Shown here: positions 11,494-22,091 of the stretch, piece by piece
Numbering within the stretch: the first letter of the stretch is position 1
How the letters are laid out: the number at the start of each line of letters is the position of its first letter
DNA from: Marchantia polymorpha subsp. ruderalis
Taxonomy: Eukaryota; Streptophyta; Marchantiopsida; Marchantiales; Marchantiaceae
Direction of reading: 5' to 3'
DNA length: 64,000 bases
Assembly (NCBI GenBank): GCA_037833965.1
Contig: AP031353.1
Coordinates: forward strand, 21,454,501 to 21,518,500
Notes under the pieces: generated by a model
Told to the model about the DNA's origin: nothing
Databases searched by the model: none
What the model saw: the letters and a program-made list of their open reading frames with translations, nothing else
Position numbers and translations under genes: made by a program

Positions 11494-12846
11494 TCAAGCA
11501 ACAACACATATGGAAACTTCTGAATAATACGGGCTCAGGTCAAACAGCTCGTGAAGATCAGGTTGCAGTTCCAAGTTTCTCTTCTTGTAAGCAGCCACCA
11601 GAACCTGGAGAACTCTTGTGAAAGCACTTCCAGAGGGGGTTTGATGGTAGTACAGAGGATGAGCGATAATGAAACTCAGAGTTACAAATCCAACGATTCC
11701 GGCTGGAATTGCTCCGACCCATACCCAACCATACTGTTCCTGCACCCAAGGGAAGAAGGCCAACGAGTCGATGACACGCTCGATGCTCAGACTGAACCAC
11801 CACCAGTTCATGAACGACACCCTCTCATGGTTCTGCCCAGGATCAGTGTCGTCAAATTGGTCTGCAGAGAATGCCGTCACACATGCTTTGATTCCTCCCG
11901 CTCCTAAGGCCATCAAGTACAATGAAACATAGAAGAAGACTCTTTGGGTCACACTAGGCTTGTCGCACATGGTGTTGAGGAGATGATGATCACACGTCGG
12001 AGGTTTGAATGGCTCGAAGGACATGGAGACCGTGACACAAACCAATGCCTGCAAGTTTCCAATTCAGAATCTCGTCAACTGAGCCATGGAGCATCCGTCT
12101 TTCAGTCCACACTCTGCAGAATATTTGCACAAGCTTTGAATATAGGAAACTTAAATCCTAGATTCTAACCTTCAAGATATACGGAGAATTCGAGAGATTG
12201 TATTTGCTTGGCATAAAGCAACTCCAGAATATTCGACACCGAGCTTTAACATGAAAGAAAATCGTCGTCAAGTAGAGATATATACCAGGAAATATATTAT
12301 CATGGACCAGACGATGGTCCAATAACGACCCAAGAATGCATCCGCAACAAATGCTCCAATAATGGGAGTAAGAAACGTAGTTCCTGCCCAGATGATATAG
12401 TTTCTGGCTGCCTCGGCCTCGGTCTCTTGCAGGACTGTCGTAAGGTAGACTGTGAGAGTGGAAGATATGGCGTAATACGCTACTAACTCTGCCACCTCGC
12501 ATGCTGAAGCAACAGTCATATCGCCAAGGATTAGTCGGACTGAGGAAAGGAAGGCTCAATGCATCGACAAGAGTGTTGATAAAATGTAACAAATGTAAAT
12601 TCATGCAAATTCTGACACCAGAATACTGTAACTTGCCTCTCCATCCCATTTTCCAATGAAGGAAAAATGTTGACAATCAATCGGGTACCACGAGATAGCT
12701 GACCAAATGAGCTAGATGTGCATGCATAGACTGACTGATAAACAGAACATGCACAACGAAACACACAACATCTTACCGAAAATGACGAGACATGCCTTCC
12801 ACTGATACGAATGACCTCGTCTGGACATATTGGGAAGATTGTACAT
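11494..12846 (-). CDS. NPF/POT-family transporter, 5' half in three exons (probably truncated)
   Basis: Predicted exons are 12,846-12,777, 12,539-12,286 and 12,048-11,494, with GTAAGA and GTATAT donors and CAG acceptors; phases join cleanly (70 + 254 + 555 nt, 292 residues). The product matches the N-terminal half of plant NPF (nitrate/peptide, proton-coupled) transporters: W.ACL..F, EVAE.VAYYAISS, WAG..FLTPIIGAF.AD..LGRYWTI, a FKPPTC loop, LALGAGGIKAC....FSADQFDD, FMNWWWFS and W.Q..YGW. Family members are usually 550-600 residues with 12 membrane spans, so the C-terminal half is missing; the stop after YYSEVS may really lie in an intron. The proton-coupling ExxER motif reads EVAEL here, losing the basic residue. 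It is the left copy of an inverted duplication. Functional status is doubtful. Confidence 0.65.
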
Positions 12847-13046
12847 CCGCTCTGGAACTTCTGAACTACAAGATCAATATTGAGCCTCCTCTAACCAAAC
12901 AAGTAGAAATGCAGTGAAGGAACGAGCAGAATTAACAACATTCGAGGAGGAGCAGTAGAGTTTATATCTCGACACGACAGGTTACGCCGACGTTCAGAGC
13001 TCACTTGCGACACTTGTGTGTAACACAGCAGACACTATTGACAGCA

Positions 13047-13854
13047 GTGAGGAGGAGTGGAGTTTACATTGGAAATGAACCTCAAGTTTAGAATTACGAA
13101 CCATACCCGGGGTATTGAATTTATAGGGGATTATATCGCAATATTATATCCAGGGCGCTGGACAGGAACACCCGACGAGGACACCCGACGATAAAGGACA
13201 CGACGATAAAGGACACCCGACGAGGACACCTGCCTGCGTGCCTGCAGGTTAAGGGAGTGTGTGCGGGTTGGAGTTTACATTGGAAATGAACCTCAAGTTT
13301 AGAATTACGAACCATACCCGGGGTATTGAATTTATAGGGGATTATATCGCAATATTATATCCAGGGCGCTGGACAGGAACACCCGACGAGGACACCCGAC
13401 GATAAAGGACACGACGATAAAGGACACCCGACGAGGACACCTGCCTGCGTGCCTGCAGGTTAAGGGAGTGTGTGCGGGTTGAATTGTGTGCGCAGGTTAA
13501 GGGAGTGTGTGCGGGTTGAATTGTGTGCGGGTTGAATTAAGTATTATTGGAATAATCCAATAATACTTAAATAAAAAAGTATATAAGCCTAACGAATAAC
13601 TTTTGGTTAAAAAACTCAAAAGAACAATAGCATTTCGTTGTTGAGAGCTCACACCTGCAGGCACGCAGGCAGGTGTCCTCGTCGGGTGTCCTTTATCGTC
13701 GGGTCCTTTATCGTCGGGTGTCCTCGTCGGGTGTTCCTGTCCAGCGCCCTGGATATAATATTGCGATATAATCCCCTATAAATTCAATACCCCGGGTATG
13801 GTTCGTAATTCTAAACTTGAGGTTCATTTCCAATGTAAACTCCACTCCTCCTCA
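13047..13854. repeat. fold-back repeat at the centre of the inverted duplication
   Basis: A block of about 210 bp (GAGTTTACATTGGAAATGAA ... CAGGTTAAGGGAGTGTGTGC) occurs twice in tandem at about 13,060-13,480 and once in reverse complement at about 13,650-13,850. Each block contains subrepeats of CACCCGACGAGGA and CGACGATAAAGGA. The spacer (13,480-13,650) holds a 12-bp hairpin AAGTATTATTGG / CCAATAATACTT (6-nt loop) and a TATATAAG box. It has no protein-coding frame. It looks like a foldback element or the scar of inverted duplication. Confidence 0.65.
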
Positions 13855-13963
13855 GAATTTGATACTTCTCCTCGTTTTTGACTTAGAATTTCATACTTCT
13901 CCTCGTTTTTTACTGGAAATCTAAGACTGGAAATCTAAGAGTAGGCTCCATCTTGACATTTTC

Positions 13964-15310
13964 TTTCAGAAGTTCCAGAGATGATGTTCAATATATCAAG
14001 ATGGGATCAATTGAGATCATACGTTCATGTGATACCAATGGCATGTCTCGTCATTGTGGGTAAAATGTTGTGTATGATAATTTTTCGTTGTGCATGATCT
14101 GTTCATCAGTCAGTCCTTGCAGGCACATCTAGCTCATTTGATCAGCTATCTCGTGTTACCCGATTGATTGTAAACATTTTTCCTTCATTGGAAAATGGGA
14201 TGGAGAGGCAAGTTGCAGTATTCTGGTGTCAGATTTTGCATGAATTTACATCCGTAACATTTTATCAACACTCTTGTCGATGCATTGAGCCTTCCTTTCC
14301 TCAGTCTGACTAATCCTTGGCGATATGGCTGTTGCTTCAGCATGCGAGGTGGCAGAGAGAGTAGCGTATCACGCCATATCTTCCAATCTCACAGTCTACC
14401 TTACGACAGTCCTGCAAGAGAACGAGGCCTGGGCAGCCAGAATATATATCATCTGGGCAGGAACTCCGTTTCTTACTTACATTATTGTTGGAGCATTTGT
14501 TGCGGATGCATTCTTGGGTCGTTATTGGACCATCGTCTGGTCCATGATGATATATTTCCTGGTATATATCTCTACTTGACGACAATTTTTTTTCATGTTA
14601 AAGCTCGGTGTCGAATATTCTGGAGTTAACTTCATGCCAAGCAAATACAATCTCTCGAATTCTCCGTAGATTAGATTAGAATTAGATTAGAATCTAGGAT
14701 TTAAGTTTCATATATTCAAAGCTTGTGCAAATATTCTGCAAAGTGTGGACTGAAAGACGGATGCTCCATGGCTCAGTTGACGAGACTCTGAATTGGAAAC
14801 TTGCAGGCATTGGTTTGTGTCACGGTCTCCATGTCCTTCGACAAGCATAGTGTGCCCCAAAGAGTCTTCTTCTATGGTTCATTGTACTTGATGGCCTTAG
14901 GAGCGGGAGGAATCAAGGCATGTGTGACGGCATTCTTTGCAGACCAATTCGACGACACTGATCCTGGGCAGAACCATGAGAGGGTGTCGTTCATGAACTG
15001 GTGGTGTTTCAGTCTGAGCGTCGAGCGTATCATGGGCTCGGTGGCCTTCTTCCCTTGGGTGCAGGAACAGTATGGTTGGGTATGGGTCGGAGCAATTCCA
15101 GCCGGAATCGTTGGGTTTGTAACTCTGAGTTTCATTATCGCTCATCCTCTGTACTACCATCAAACCCCCTCTGGAAGTGCTTTCACAAGAGTTCTCCAGG
15201 TTCTAGTGGCTGCTTTCAAGAAGAGAAACTTGGAACTGCAACCTGATCTTCACGAGCTGTTTGACCTGAGCCCGTATTATTCAGAAGTTTCCATATGTGT
15301 TGTTGCTTGA
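13964..15310 (+). pseudogene. NPF/POT transporter fragment, inverted copy with nonsense and deletion
   Basis: This is the mirror of the 11,494-12,846 gene. Exon 2 is 14,305-14,561 and exon 3 is 14,807-15,310, with the same donor and acceptor positions; exon 1 (about 13,976-14,046) has diverged strongly. At the exon 1-2 junction the left-arm codon CGA is TGA here (14,307-14,309), which would stop translation, unless a start at 14,325 is used. Exon 3 lacks 51 nt (17 codons, including the PPTC loop) relative to the left copy, without shifting frame. It keeps the EVAER proton-coupling motif that the left copy has lost. It ends at the same stop after YYSEVSICVVA. Confidence 0.65.
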
Positions 15311-15726
15311 CAGAGGTTGTTATTCAAAGGTCGGAAAGATCGATAGGTGGCTGAAGACTGATGAAAATTTTCTCATCCAATCTAACAATTTTGAGAGATC
15401 TAGGCTCGAAGGGACACATCAGCTACAAATTCAATAAAAAGAGCTTTGAATACTTGCAGATCGGCGAATCCAATCTTGTTCCAAATCTCACATCTTCTTG
15501 TCGATCGTTACTCTTGCAGCAGAACTTCGCCGCTTCTCTTTTAACAGCCGTCGTTGAATGACGATCGGTGCGTATACCGGCCGTCCTCTCCCGGGCTGGG
15601 CGAGGAATGAAAATTTCTCTAAGCTAAGCTAAGTTTCTGCACTTCAAATCAACTGATTCGGCAACATTGGAAAGGGATGTGCCCATGGAAGTACAACTCT
15701 CAAGATCAGAAATTTCAGAACTCGCA

Positions 15727-16148
15727 TTAGGGCTCCGATCGCGTTCGGGTAGAGGGCTGTACCCGACCCGAAAATCAATAAAGCAACGACCGATAAGAGC
15801 TCAGCTGCAAGACGAGGTGGTCCGTCTGCATCAGCTTCCGCTCCGTCTCGCGAAACTCTCCTCCTCCTCTCGTGTCAAGCATTCCTCCTCGTCCCGCCTG
15901 CTACGTACCTCGCTCGATGCGATGCAGGCACCCGCTCCCTTGCTTCTGCGTCTAGCTGGGACGCGCTGCGATACATATGCTGCTCGTCCTGCCTCCTCGA
16001 AATGCAGCTCCAATTTCCCGATTCTCCCTCGCCGTCCCCTCACGATCGGCCGACCGATTCGGGTTCTACCCGAATCCGACCCGATTGTTCGGGTCGGGTT
16101 TCGGTTCAAGGTCAAATCCGACCCGAACCCGACCCTATCGGAGCCCTA
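15727..16148. mobile_element. MITE-like element (copy 2, inverted)
   Basis: Begins TTAGGGCTCCGATC and ends GATCGGAGCCCTA. The interior is collinear in reverse with 8,696-9,127. The flanking sequence on the 16,148 side differs from that around copy 1, so no matching target duplication is seen here. Confidence 0.6.
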
Positions 16149-17265
16149 TACGTGGGGAGTCTGACAGCTCAGCTGACCTTCTCCACCCACGCTTTCTCGA
16201 TCCTGTGCGGGTGCAATGGGAGGTAAGACACTCTCCCTCCTCAATCGACTCGCTTCAAAAGAATCTTCTTTCTGATTTCAATTTCGTGCTGAGTTCCCAG
16301 TTCCAGCTGGTTTTCAAAGGTCTGGGTAGGGTAATCTGCTTATCTGAGTGTAGTTTTCGAGTTTCCGAGCACTTGTTTGTAGGTGTACCTTCTCCTCTCG
16401 AATCTCATTTGTCATTTGCAGCCTCTCTAAATAGGGCGCATACGGAACATGAGGGCCAAAGTGCCGTATTTCGTTTTCAGAAAGTTTCTTATTTTCAACA
16501 AAAAGCTTTTGTTGTCTAGGTGTAGAAACTAAAGGAGTCACTTAGCTAAAACTTTGGGGTGACAATTTTTGACAAATCTTTGTTGATGTGGGTGATTTTA
16601 TTAGAGAAATTTATATAAATATTCAGCTAAATCTTTGACGTGATCGTTTGTGACAATTTCTGTGTTCATTACCGTTACTTTACTAGAGAAACTAAATGAG
16701 CACTTGATAACTAAATGAGCACTTGACTAAAACCTTGCGACGACACCTGATGAGTTCAACCAAGTTCTAGTATTTTGTTTCCTTGGTTACCTCATTCACT
16801 TGTAGCTTTGAAAACACACAAAATTATTCAACTAGTTCTAAAATATCAAGAGAGTCTCAAAATTTCTCGGAAACAAAAGAACAAAGATAAAATAGTGAAC
16901 CCAGAACATTATGAAGTGCACAAAAGCCTGTTTACTGAAAAGTTTGATTCCAGGTTTTAAAAATAAATTTTGTCCAACTCATGGAGTTTTTCGTAGTATT
17001 AGTTTCACCATTTTTGAACACTTCCAACGGTGTGGAGAGTGATTTCTCCTTCCTAAAATGGGAAAAGTATATTCAGAGATCAAAGATAACATCCATTTCT
17101 CTTGAAATTGTATTACATTGCTAACAGATTCGACCGCAAACAGAGAGTTTAGGTCAAAATTCTGTCGAAAACTGTAGAGTTCCTTATATTCCGTATTTTG
17201 ATTTGAAAATTTTCCTTTATACAAACTTTCCTTATTTTGTTAAGAACGGAACATACGGATCCGCC
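16149..17265. other. intergenic DNA with imperfect tandem units
   Basis: No supported gene. From about 16,515 to 16,745 a unit with ACTAAAxGAG..ACTT, 'gctaaaactttg.ggtgac' and 'ttactttactagagaaact' recurs two to three times with divergence. Around 16,430-16,460 (CTAAATAGGGCGCATACGGAACAT) the sequence is an inverted, diverged relative of the promoter-like stretch near 17,245-17,280. Confidence 0.4.
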
Positions 17266-17275
17266 CTATATAAAG
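17266..17275 (+). promoter_or_regulatory. possible TATA box
   Basis: CCTATATAAAGAG lies about 30 bases upstream of the ATG at 17,300. It is a good TATA match, but the 5' UTR would be very short, so use as a promoter is uncertain. Confidence 0.35.
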
Positions 17276-17299
17276 AGACCTGGTCATTTGAATCTTATT

Positions 17300-17413
17300 A
17301 TGGCCACGGTCGCATATCCTCCGTACCTCGTACTCCTGACATCGTTACTCGTATGGGCGTGGGTCCGAGAGGCCACGGTCGAACATCCTCCGTACCTCAT
17401 CATGGGGTACAAG
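17300..17413 (+). CDS. possible first exon of a secreted protein (unrecognised)
   Basis: Thirty-eight codons end in phase 0 at a possible donor AAG|GTCAGC. The peptide has a hydrophobic core (YLVLLTSLLVWAW) like a signal peptide, followed by ATVEHPPYLIMGYK. The VEHPPY phrase loosely recalls the start of SOUL heme-binding domains, but this is too short to call. The two halves are partly repeats of each other: GCCACGGTCG..ATCCTCCGTACCTC occurs at 17,302 and 17,371. No downstream exon was identified. Confidence 0.2.
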
Positions 17414-17564
17414 GTCAGCTGTACAGCTCAGCTGACCTTCTCCCCCATGTCTGGAGATCCGCTCCGCTCTTTTTCTGGTGTGGAACGCACACCACACCTA
17501 TCGGCCGAATGACAGAGACAACCGTAGGAGAGCTGACAGACTCGTAGAAGCGCACGGGACGGAT

Positions 17565-17885
17565 TCACACCACAAAATGTGCTTTGACAATTGGCAGAAT
17601 GGTTTCCGGCATCCGCAGAAGAGACAGCATAGGTTCCAGGAAAGGCTGCGCGCAGCCTTTCCTGCAATGAAAGGCCGCGCGCAGCCTTTCCTTACCGCAG
17701 CCACACCTTTTCTTTCCTTCCTTCCTTTCCTTTCTTTCCTTCCTTACCGCCTTTCCTTTCCTTTCCACACCGCAGCCGCGTCCATAGACCGTGGTCCATG
17801 GACGGATCCATACCACAAAAAGTGCTTCGACAATCGGCCGAATGGTTTCCGGCATCCGCAGAAGAGCTGACAGACTCGTTCAAGG
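17565..17885. repeat. direct repeats around a perfect palindrome and a pyrimidine tract
   Basis: A segment of about 60 bp (CACAAAATGTGCTT.GACAAT..GAATGGTTTCCGGCATC) occurs at 17,570-17,625 and again at 17,813-17,870. Between the copies lies a perfect 28-bp palindrome (17,637-17,664, core GGCTGCGCGCAGCC), a second imperfect version (17,669-17,695) and a CTTTCC-rich tract (17,706-17,766). No coding potential supported. Confidence 0.7.
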
Positions 17886-18146
17886 TAGTCTAATCTGCTC
17901 GTTCTGTCCATGAAGCTGCGGCTCTAAAAGGTCCATGGACGACTTCGAGAGTTCGGAGATGAGAGGGTATCATCCAATTTATTTTCATCCACCACATCCA
18001 AGTAGAGACGAGGTATCGTAGTTCCAAGCTTGAGCTGCTTAGATGATCAATATTCCACAACTGCATCCTGTTTAGACGGTTTTGAAACTTGCAATTTGCT
18101 TGCTTCTATCTTACTGTACTTTTTGCTGATATTGATTTGGTTTTAG

Positions 18147-18216
18147 CTTTGAGGGAGCCAACGAAGGATGCAAGTGCGGTGACAAATGTTCATGCAGCCC
18201 TTGCACCTGCAAGTGA
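18147..18216 (+). CDS. plant metallothionein, last exon (copy 2)
   Basis: After TTTTAG (acceptor at 18,145-18,146) the exon encodes the same FEGANEG CKCGDKC SCSPCTCK ending at TGA 18,214-18,216 as the copy at 3,263, with only silent third-base differences. The CxCxxxCxCxxCxC spacing is that of a plant metallothionein C-terminal domain. The 3' UTR is nearly identical to copy 1 to about 18,410. The upstream intron differs: it lacks the long hairpin and keeps a single arm. No N-terminal exon was found, so this may be a partial duplicate. Confidence 0.65.
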
Positions 18217-18547
18217 GAATACCGCTGATCTATAGACTTCATACCTCCACCTTGCGGACGATGGATAGAGATGTGACCTGATTGCTCAGTTAGCAATCAG
18301 CTCATGGTCTACAGCCATGCAGAGGACGTAAGGCAGGCCTGTTGTTTATATGCACGCACTACAATGTTCAGAGAATGTAGGAAGTGTTGTCTTGTGCGTC
18401 GACGGCTGTAGGAAGAGCCCCACAACTTCCGAATCTTTGTCCCGTCACATGCACGGGACACACTCTCGAGTTTGTCCCGGGACGAAGACAACGTGATATG
18501 TGACCAAGTCATCACATGCACGGGACACATCACTCAGGTTTGTCCTG

Positions 18548-18580
18548 ACGCGTTCAGGGACGTCGCGTCCCTGAACGCGT
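18548..18580. repeat. perfect 15-bp hairpin
   Basis: ACGCGTTCAGGGACG and CGTCCCTGAACGCGT flank a TCG loop. It sits exactly between the metallothionein-derived 3' flank and the NPF-derived fragment, in a stretch with two ACATGCACGGGACACA repeats. It is not followed by a T-run. It may be a junction scar. Confidence 0.75.
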
Positions 18581-18582
18581 TG

Positions 18583-18745
18583 TGCATGATCTGTTCATCA
18601 GTCAGTCCATGCAGGCACATCTAGCTCATTTGATCAGCTATCTCGTGTCACCCGATTGATTGTCAACATTTTTCCTTCATTGGAAAATGGGATGGAGAGG
18701 CAAGTTACAGTATTCTGGTGTAAGAATTTGCATGAATTCAAGGGA
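18583..18745 (+). repeat. third copy of the NPF intron 1 region
   Basis: The sequence GTGCATGATCTGTTCATCAG ... ATGCATGAATT-like closely matches 14,085-14,250 (plus) and the reverse of 12,590-12,760, i.e. intron 1 between NPF exons 1 and 2. It breaks off before exon 2. No coding exon is included. Confidence 0.7.
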
Positions 18746-20417
18746 TAATATTTTATGTCCAACATTTTTCCTTGAATCTAGAGGACATAGTACCGGGGTG
18801 GCAGAGATGACCAAAAAAGAGAAAAATTGTGTACAATAATGGGATTTGAACAACAGCATTTGGCGCGAGATAGAGTTGTAGTCCAAGTTTAGTAAGAAAA
18901 CCCTGAACCCTAGTTTAGGGGGCACTTGAGCTCAATAGTTGGAACTGAGATGCATAAGCAGCGGATCAAAGAATATTGGTCGGATCTCTTGTAATGAACC
19001 ACTACAACATTGGTCCATTGAAGGTGTTGTGAAAGTCACATCAACCTAGAACTTTGTGAAAGATCCAATACCATCATCTTCTTTGCATACTGTCTTTAGA
19101 TTCTTTCACGGAAATCATGTACTTTCTCCATTGATGCTTACGTAGAAACGTTAAATTAGATAACCAAATATGTATTATTGTGAACTTGACTCTGGCCAAG
19201 ATTTATTGCTTTTAGAGAATCTAAAAGCAATCTTCTTTCGTGCGAATATGTATTGCCATGTCATAATTACACATATACATATAGGGATCAAAATCGTACA
19301 CAGAAAATGTATCACAACTCGCCATTCAGCTGGCGGTCAGGTCCCTCTAACTCCAAGTAACCCTATCTACAATCACATGCTATAGATCTTCATGGTTGCG
19401 CAAATCAGTAGATCGGGTGCTATGTTGTCATATCGTTAGTCGCATATTGACAATTCGTAACATATGAAGATCAAATCATCTACCCCTCTGAAATAGATCA
19501 AGCACAAATACATTGTCCAGCTGGAACCACAAAAATAATTGGAGTCAAGCACGACATGTGTCATACCTTAGATATTTATCACACACCAACATACAAGCCG
19601 TTTAACCAGCTGATACACGTAACATGCACCTCAAGCCAACACGTACTATTGCCAAGCTTGGATTCATAGTATCATCTACCTTTGGGAGATGGCATGACAC
19701 ATAGTTGAGCACATGATTTTTCCAAACAACACCTTCACGATCCTCCAACATGAGAACTCCAGAAGATAACACTTCTCGCACTTGCAAGATAGTGTTATCA
19801 CTTGCGTCAAGCTGTCACATCCAATGTTTTTGATGCAGTCTGTTATAAATAGACGTAGTTTTCCACATGAAACCTACAAATCGATGGTTGATAATTTCCT
19901 CCCCGAATGATTGCATACCGCAACATATCTCTATGCTGAGCAATTGCAAGGTTCTCAAATGCTACAGCCATGACTCTCCGAAGGAGCTTTGCACGTTAAG
20001 AACACTCTCACCCACATTTCCGCATCATCAAGATTCATCACCTCACTAGACTCACGACGAATCGATGTTGGCAAGTTTAGATATTGGATGTACAACAGAA
20101 AATATGATGAGAATGAAACCAAGAATGCTGCTTACAACTATATCGATAGGGACGATGAAAGATTGGCGTATCACAAGCCAACTCTATCTGTATGTGCGGT
20201 CCAATTAAAGCAATCATAATAAACAATTCTTATATGCACGTAACAATTGTGTCAATTGTCGTCTTTCTCCTCTTGTGATTTGGAGATTAATCAATGGCCC
20301 CCAATATTTCTCTATAGGAACACTAGAGGGTGACAACACTCTCACCGGTTGTTATGCCACATCCTCTAAAGAATCGGTACGGCTCTACGTACCCTTCTTT
20401 GGATCAACTTTCACGTG
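18746..20417. other. intergenic DNA with a possible pol remnant
   Basis: No firm gene. A minus-strand frame at 19,787-19,602 reads VREVLSSGVLMLEDREG and VWKNHV, which loosely resembles the C-terminal end of some Ty3/gypsy integrases; this is weak. Interstitial AACCCTGAACCCTAG..TTTAGGG near 18,900 is too short to be telomeric. Confidence 0.35.
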
Positions 20418-20509
20418 AGAAACTCCTCCAACTATACGGGCTACGACTCTAGTCGGCCCTCTCGTTACGCCCCAAAAACTCCAAAGATGATGAATATTTA
20501 CTTGTCGCC
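20418..20509. repeat. 92-bp direct repeat, left copy
   Basis: Identical by eye to 22,092-22,183 (AGAAACTCCTCCAACTATAC ... TTACTTGTCGCC). The two copies bracket the family C LTR fragment, so a stretch of flanking DNA was duplicated when that fragment arrived. Confidence 0.9.
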
Positions 20510-20528
20510 AAAACAGTCAAACTCTCCA

Positions 20529-22090
20529 TGTGAGCACAAAACTGTGCTCACATGTCTTTTTAACCTTGTGAGAGTTAAAGTTTTAGATTTAAGCTCTTGC
20601 AAAATTATGCTCGGAGTTTTCTGGAAGTTTTGGTAAGATTAGGAGTTGGTGTAATAGCTAGTAGGCAAAGGTCCGGAACGCGGCTTTCAGGGCAGGGTCT
20701 CCGGCGAAGAGCCTTCGGTGAAGTTCCTTCGGGGAAAGGCCTTCAGCGAAACAGTGAAACCCTCATAACGTTTTCAATGTGTGACGCCTTGACTCAGTTA
20801 GTGTCTCCTTGGAAAGAGCTCGCAACGCTCGTTCCAACGAGACCAAGAACTCTTCAAACTGATAAGGCGTCACTGAGTTATGAGCGTCGAAAGCGGCGGA
20901 TAGGGTAGGACAACATCGAACCGGAAGACATCGAACCGGAAGACATCGAACCGGCGAACATCGTGCCGGCGCCTTCGGCGATAACAGGTAACAGGCCTTC
21001 GGCGGTGTGCCTTCGGCGAAGGGTAAAACAGGCATAACTTTCTCAATTCATAACGGTTTGACCCAATTAGGGTCTCGTTGGAAAGAGCTCGACCTGGTCG
21101 TTCAAACGAGCTCACGAACTTGTGAAACGGAGCTAGGATCTGTGAGTTGTGGGTGTCGGGAGTGACTGTTATGGATAAGCAAAGGTGTGGTCGTGCGTCT
21201 TCGGCGGGTGGATGCCTTCGGCGGTGCGCGGAAGAGGATTCCCTCCGGCGGAGATCGGGTGGTCAGGAATGTAGAATGTGCAGGTGTGGCAGCGGCGGCG
21301 GCGTGAAGTCAAGTGGGGGAGGCAAGACGACAGTGCATGTAGCCGCGCAAGGGGAGTAGGCAGCTACCCATCATTGCGAGTGTTGCATTTCAGGCGGGCT
21401 GTGTGTGTCTCGGCCTTGAACTTCGAAGTGGGGAGTTCGGCCTGGGAACGGAGAGCTGGTGGTGTGCGTGTGTGGAGACGGAAGTGGTGAGAACTAGGAG
21501 GGGAGTGTGGAGAGTCTGAAGTAGGAGGAAGCAAACTCTCGTGGGTGGAGAGTCGTATCAGAGAGTGAAATTTGAGTGGGATCTGAGATTGAAGTGTAAC
21601 ATCTGTGAGTGGGATCTGAGATCAGAGTGGAAGATCTAAGAATGGGAGCTGAGAGTGAAGTGAAATCTGAGACTGAGATCTGACAGTCGGAATCTGAATT
21701 TGACACTGAAAAGGCAAAGTTGAATCTGAGAGAGGAATCTGGTGGGGTCTGAAGGTGGAAGCTGAGAAATCGACACTCAGGTCTGAGTAGGAATTGGGAG
21801 TGGGACTGGGATCTAGGATAGACCACAGCGGCTGTGGTGTTGAAAAAGTCACCCAGAGTTGAGTTAGATCTTTATGTAACAAAGAGTTTGTCTGCTACCC
21901 TTGTGGAGATAGCAGACAGCAAGTTATCATTTTCCGTTCTGGATAAATTGTCTTTGAACGAGCAAGTGTTTATGATCTCGTTGTCTTGGATACACTTTGA
22001 GCACATGGCTTGCGATCAGAGAAGTTAGATTATGGGAGTTCGAACCCCCACCCGGACTACAAACGCTGAAGGGTGGGAAGGTTTGGCTCA
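20529..22090 (+). mobile_element. family C LTR fragment, 5' part (U3)
   Basis: Starts at the LTR terminus TGTGAGCACAAAACTGTGCTC, which is itself a 9-bp inverted repeat, and matches the reverse of 24,225-26,121. It includes several GCCTTCGGCG motifs and two copies of the GGAAAGAGCTCG...CTCGTTC.AACGAG cassette (about 20,809 and 21,078). It stops at GGCTCAC, just where the other copy continues into the LTR ORF. No full gene; a 64-codon frame at 21,834-22,028 (LYVTKSLSATLVEIAD) is shared with the other copy but unrecognised. Confidence 0.7.
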
Positions 22091-22091
22091 C

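Larger units (their letters stand above)
8698..12850 (-). repeat. left arm of a large inverted duplication
   Basis: This arm matches the right arm (about 13,960-16,148) in reverse complement: MITE, 9,128-9,401, then 11,356-12,850 with the NPF exons. The left arm has about 1.95 kb extra (9,402-11,355), where the right arm runs straight from ...GTATTCA into AAGCTC.... Divergence between arms is modest in the exons and larger in the flanks. Confidence 0.75.
13960..16148 (+). repeat. right arm of the large inverted duplication
   Basis: Reverse-complement counterpart of 8,698-12,850: NPF exons, then 15,311-15,726, then the MITE at 15,727-16,148. The homology stops at the end of the MITE: sequence beyond 16,148 does not match the gag-bearing flank left of 8,696, so the breakpoint coincides with the transposon end. 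Confidence 0.75.

Noticed and set aside
18895..18925. interstitial telomere-like AACCCTGAACCCTAG / TTTAGGG
   Set aside because: Only single, imperfect units; expected by chance in AT-rich plant DNA.
22020..22080. tRNA-like GGGAGTTCGAACCCCC stretch in family C LTR (also near 24,260)
   Set aside because: It resembles a T-arm and B-box, but I find no acceptor stem, anticodon arm or A-box at proper spacing; the five-base stem has a mismatch.
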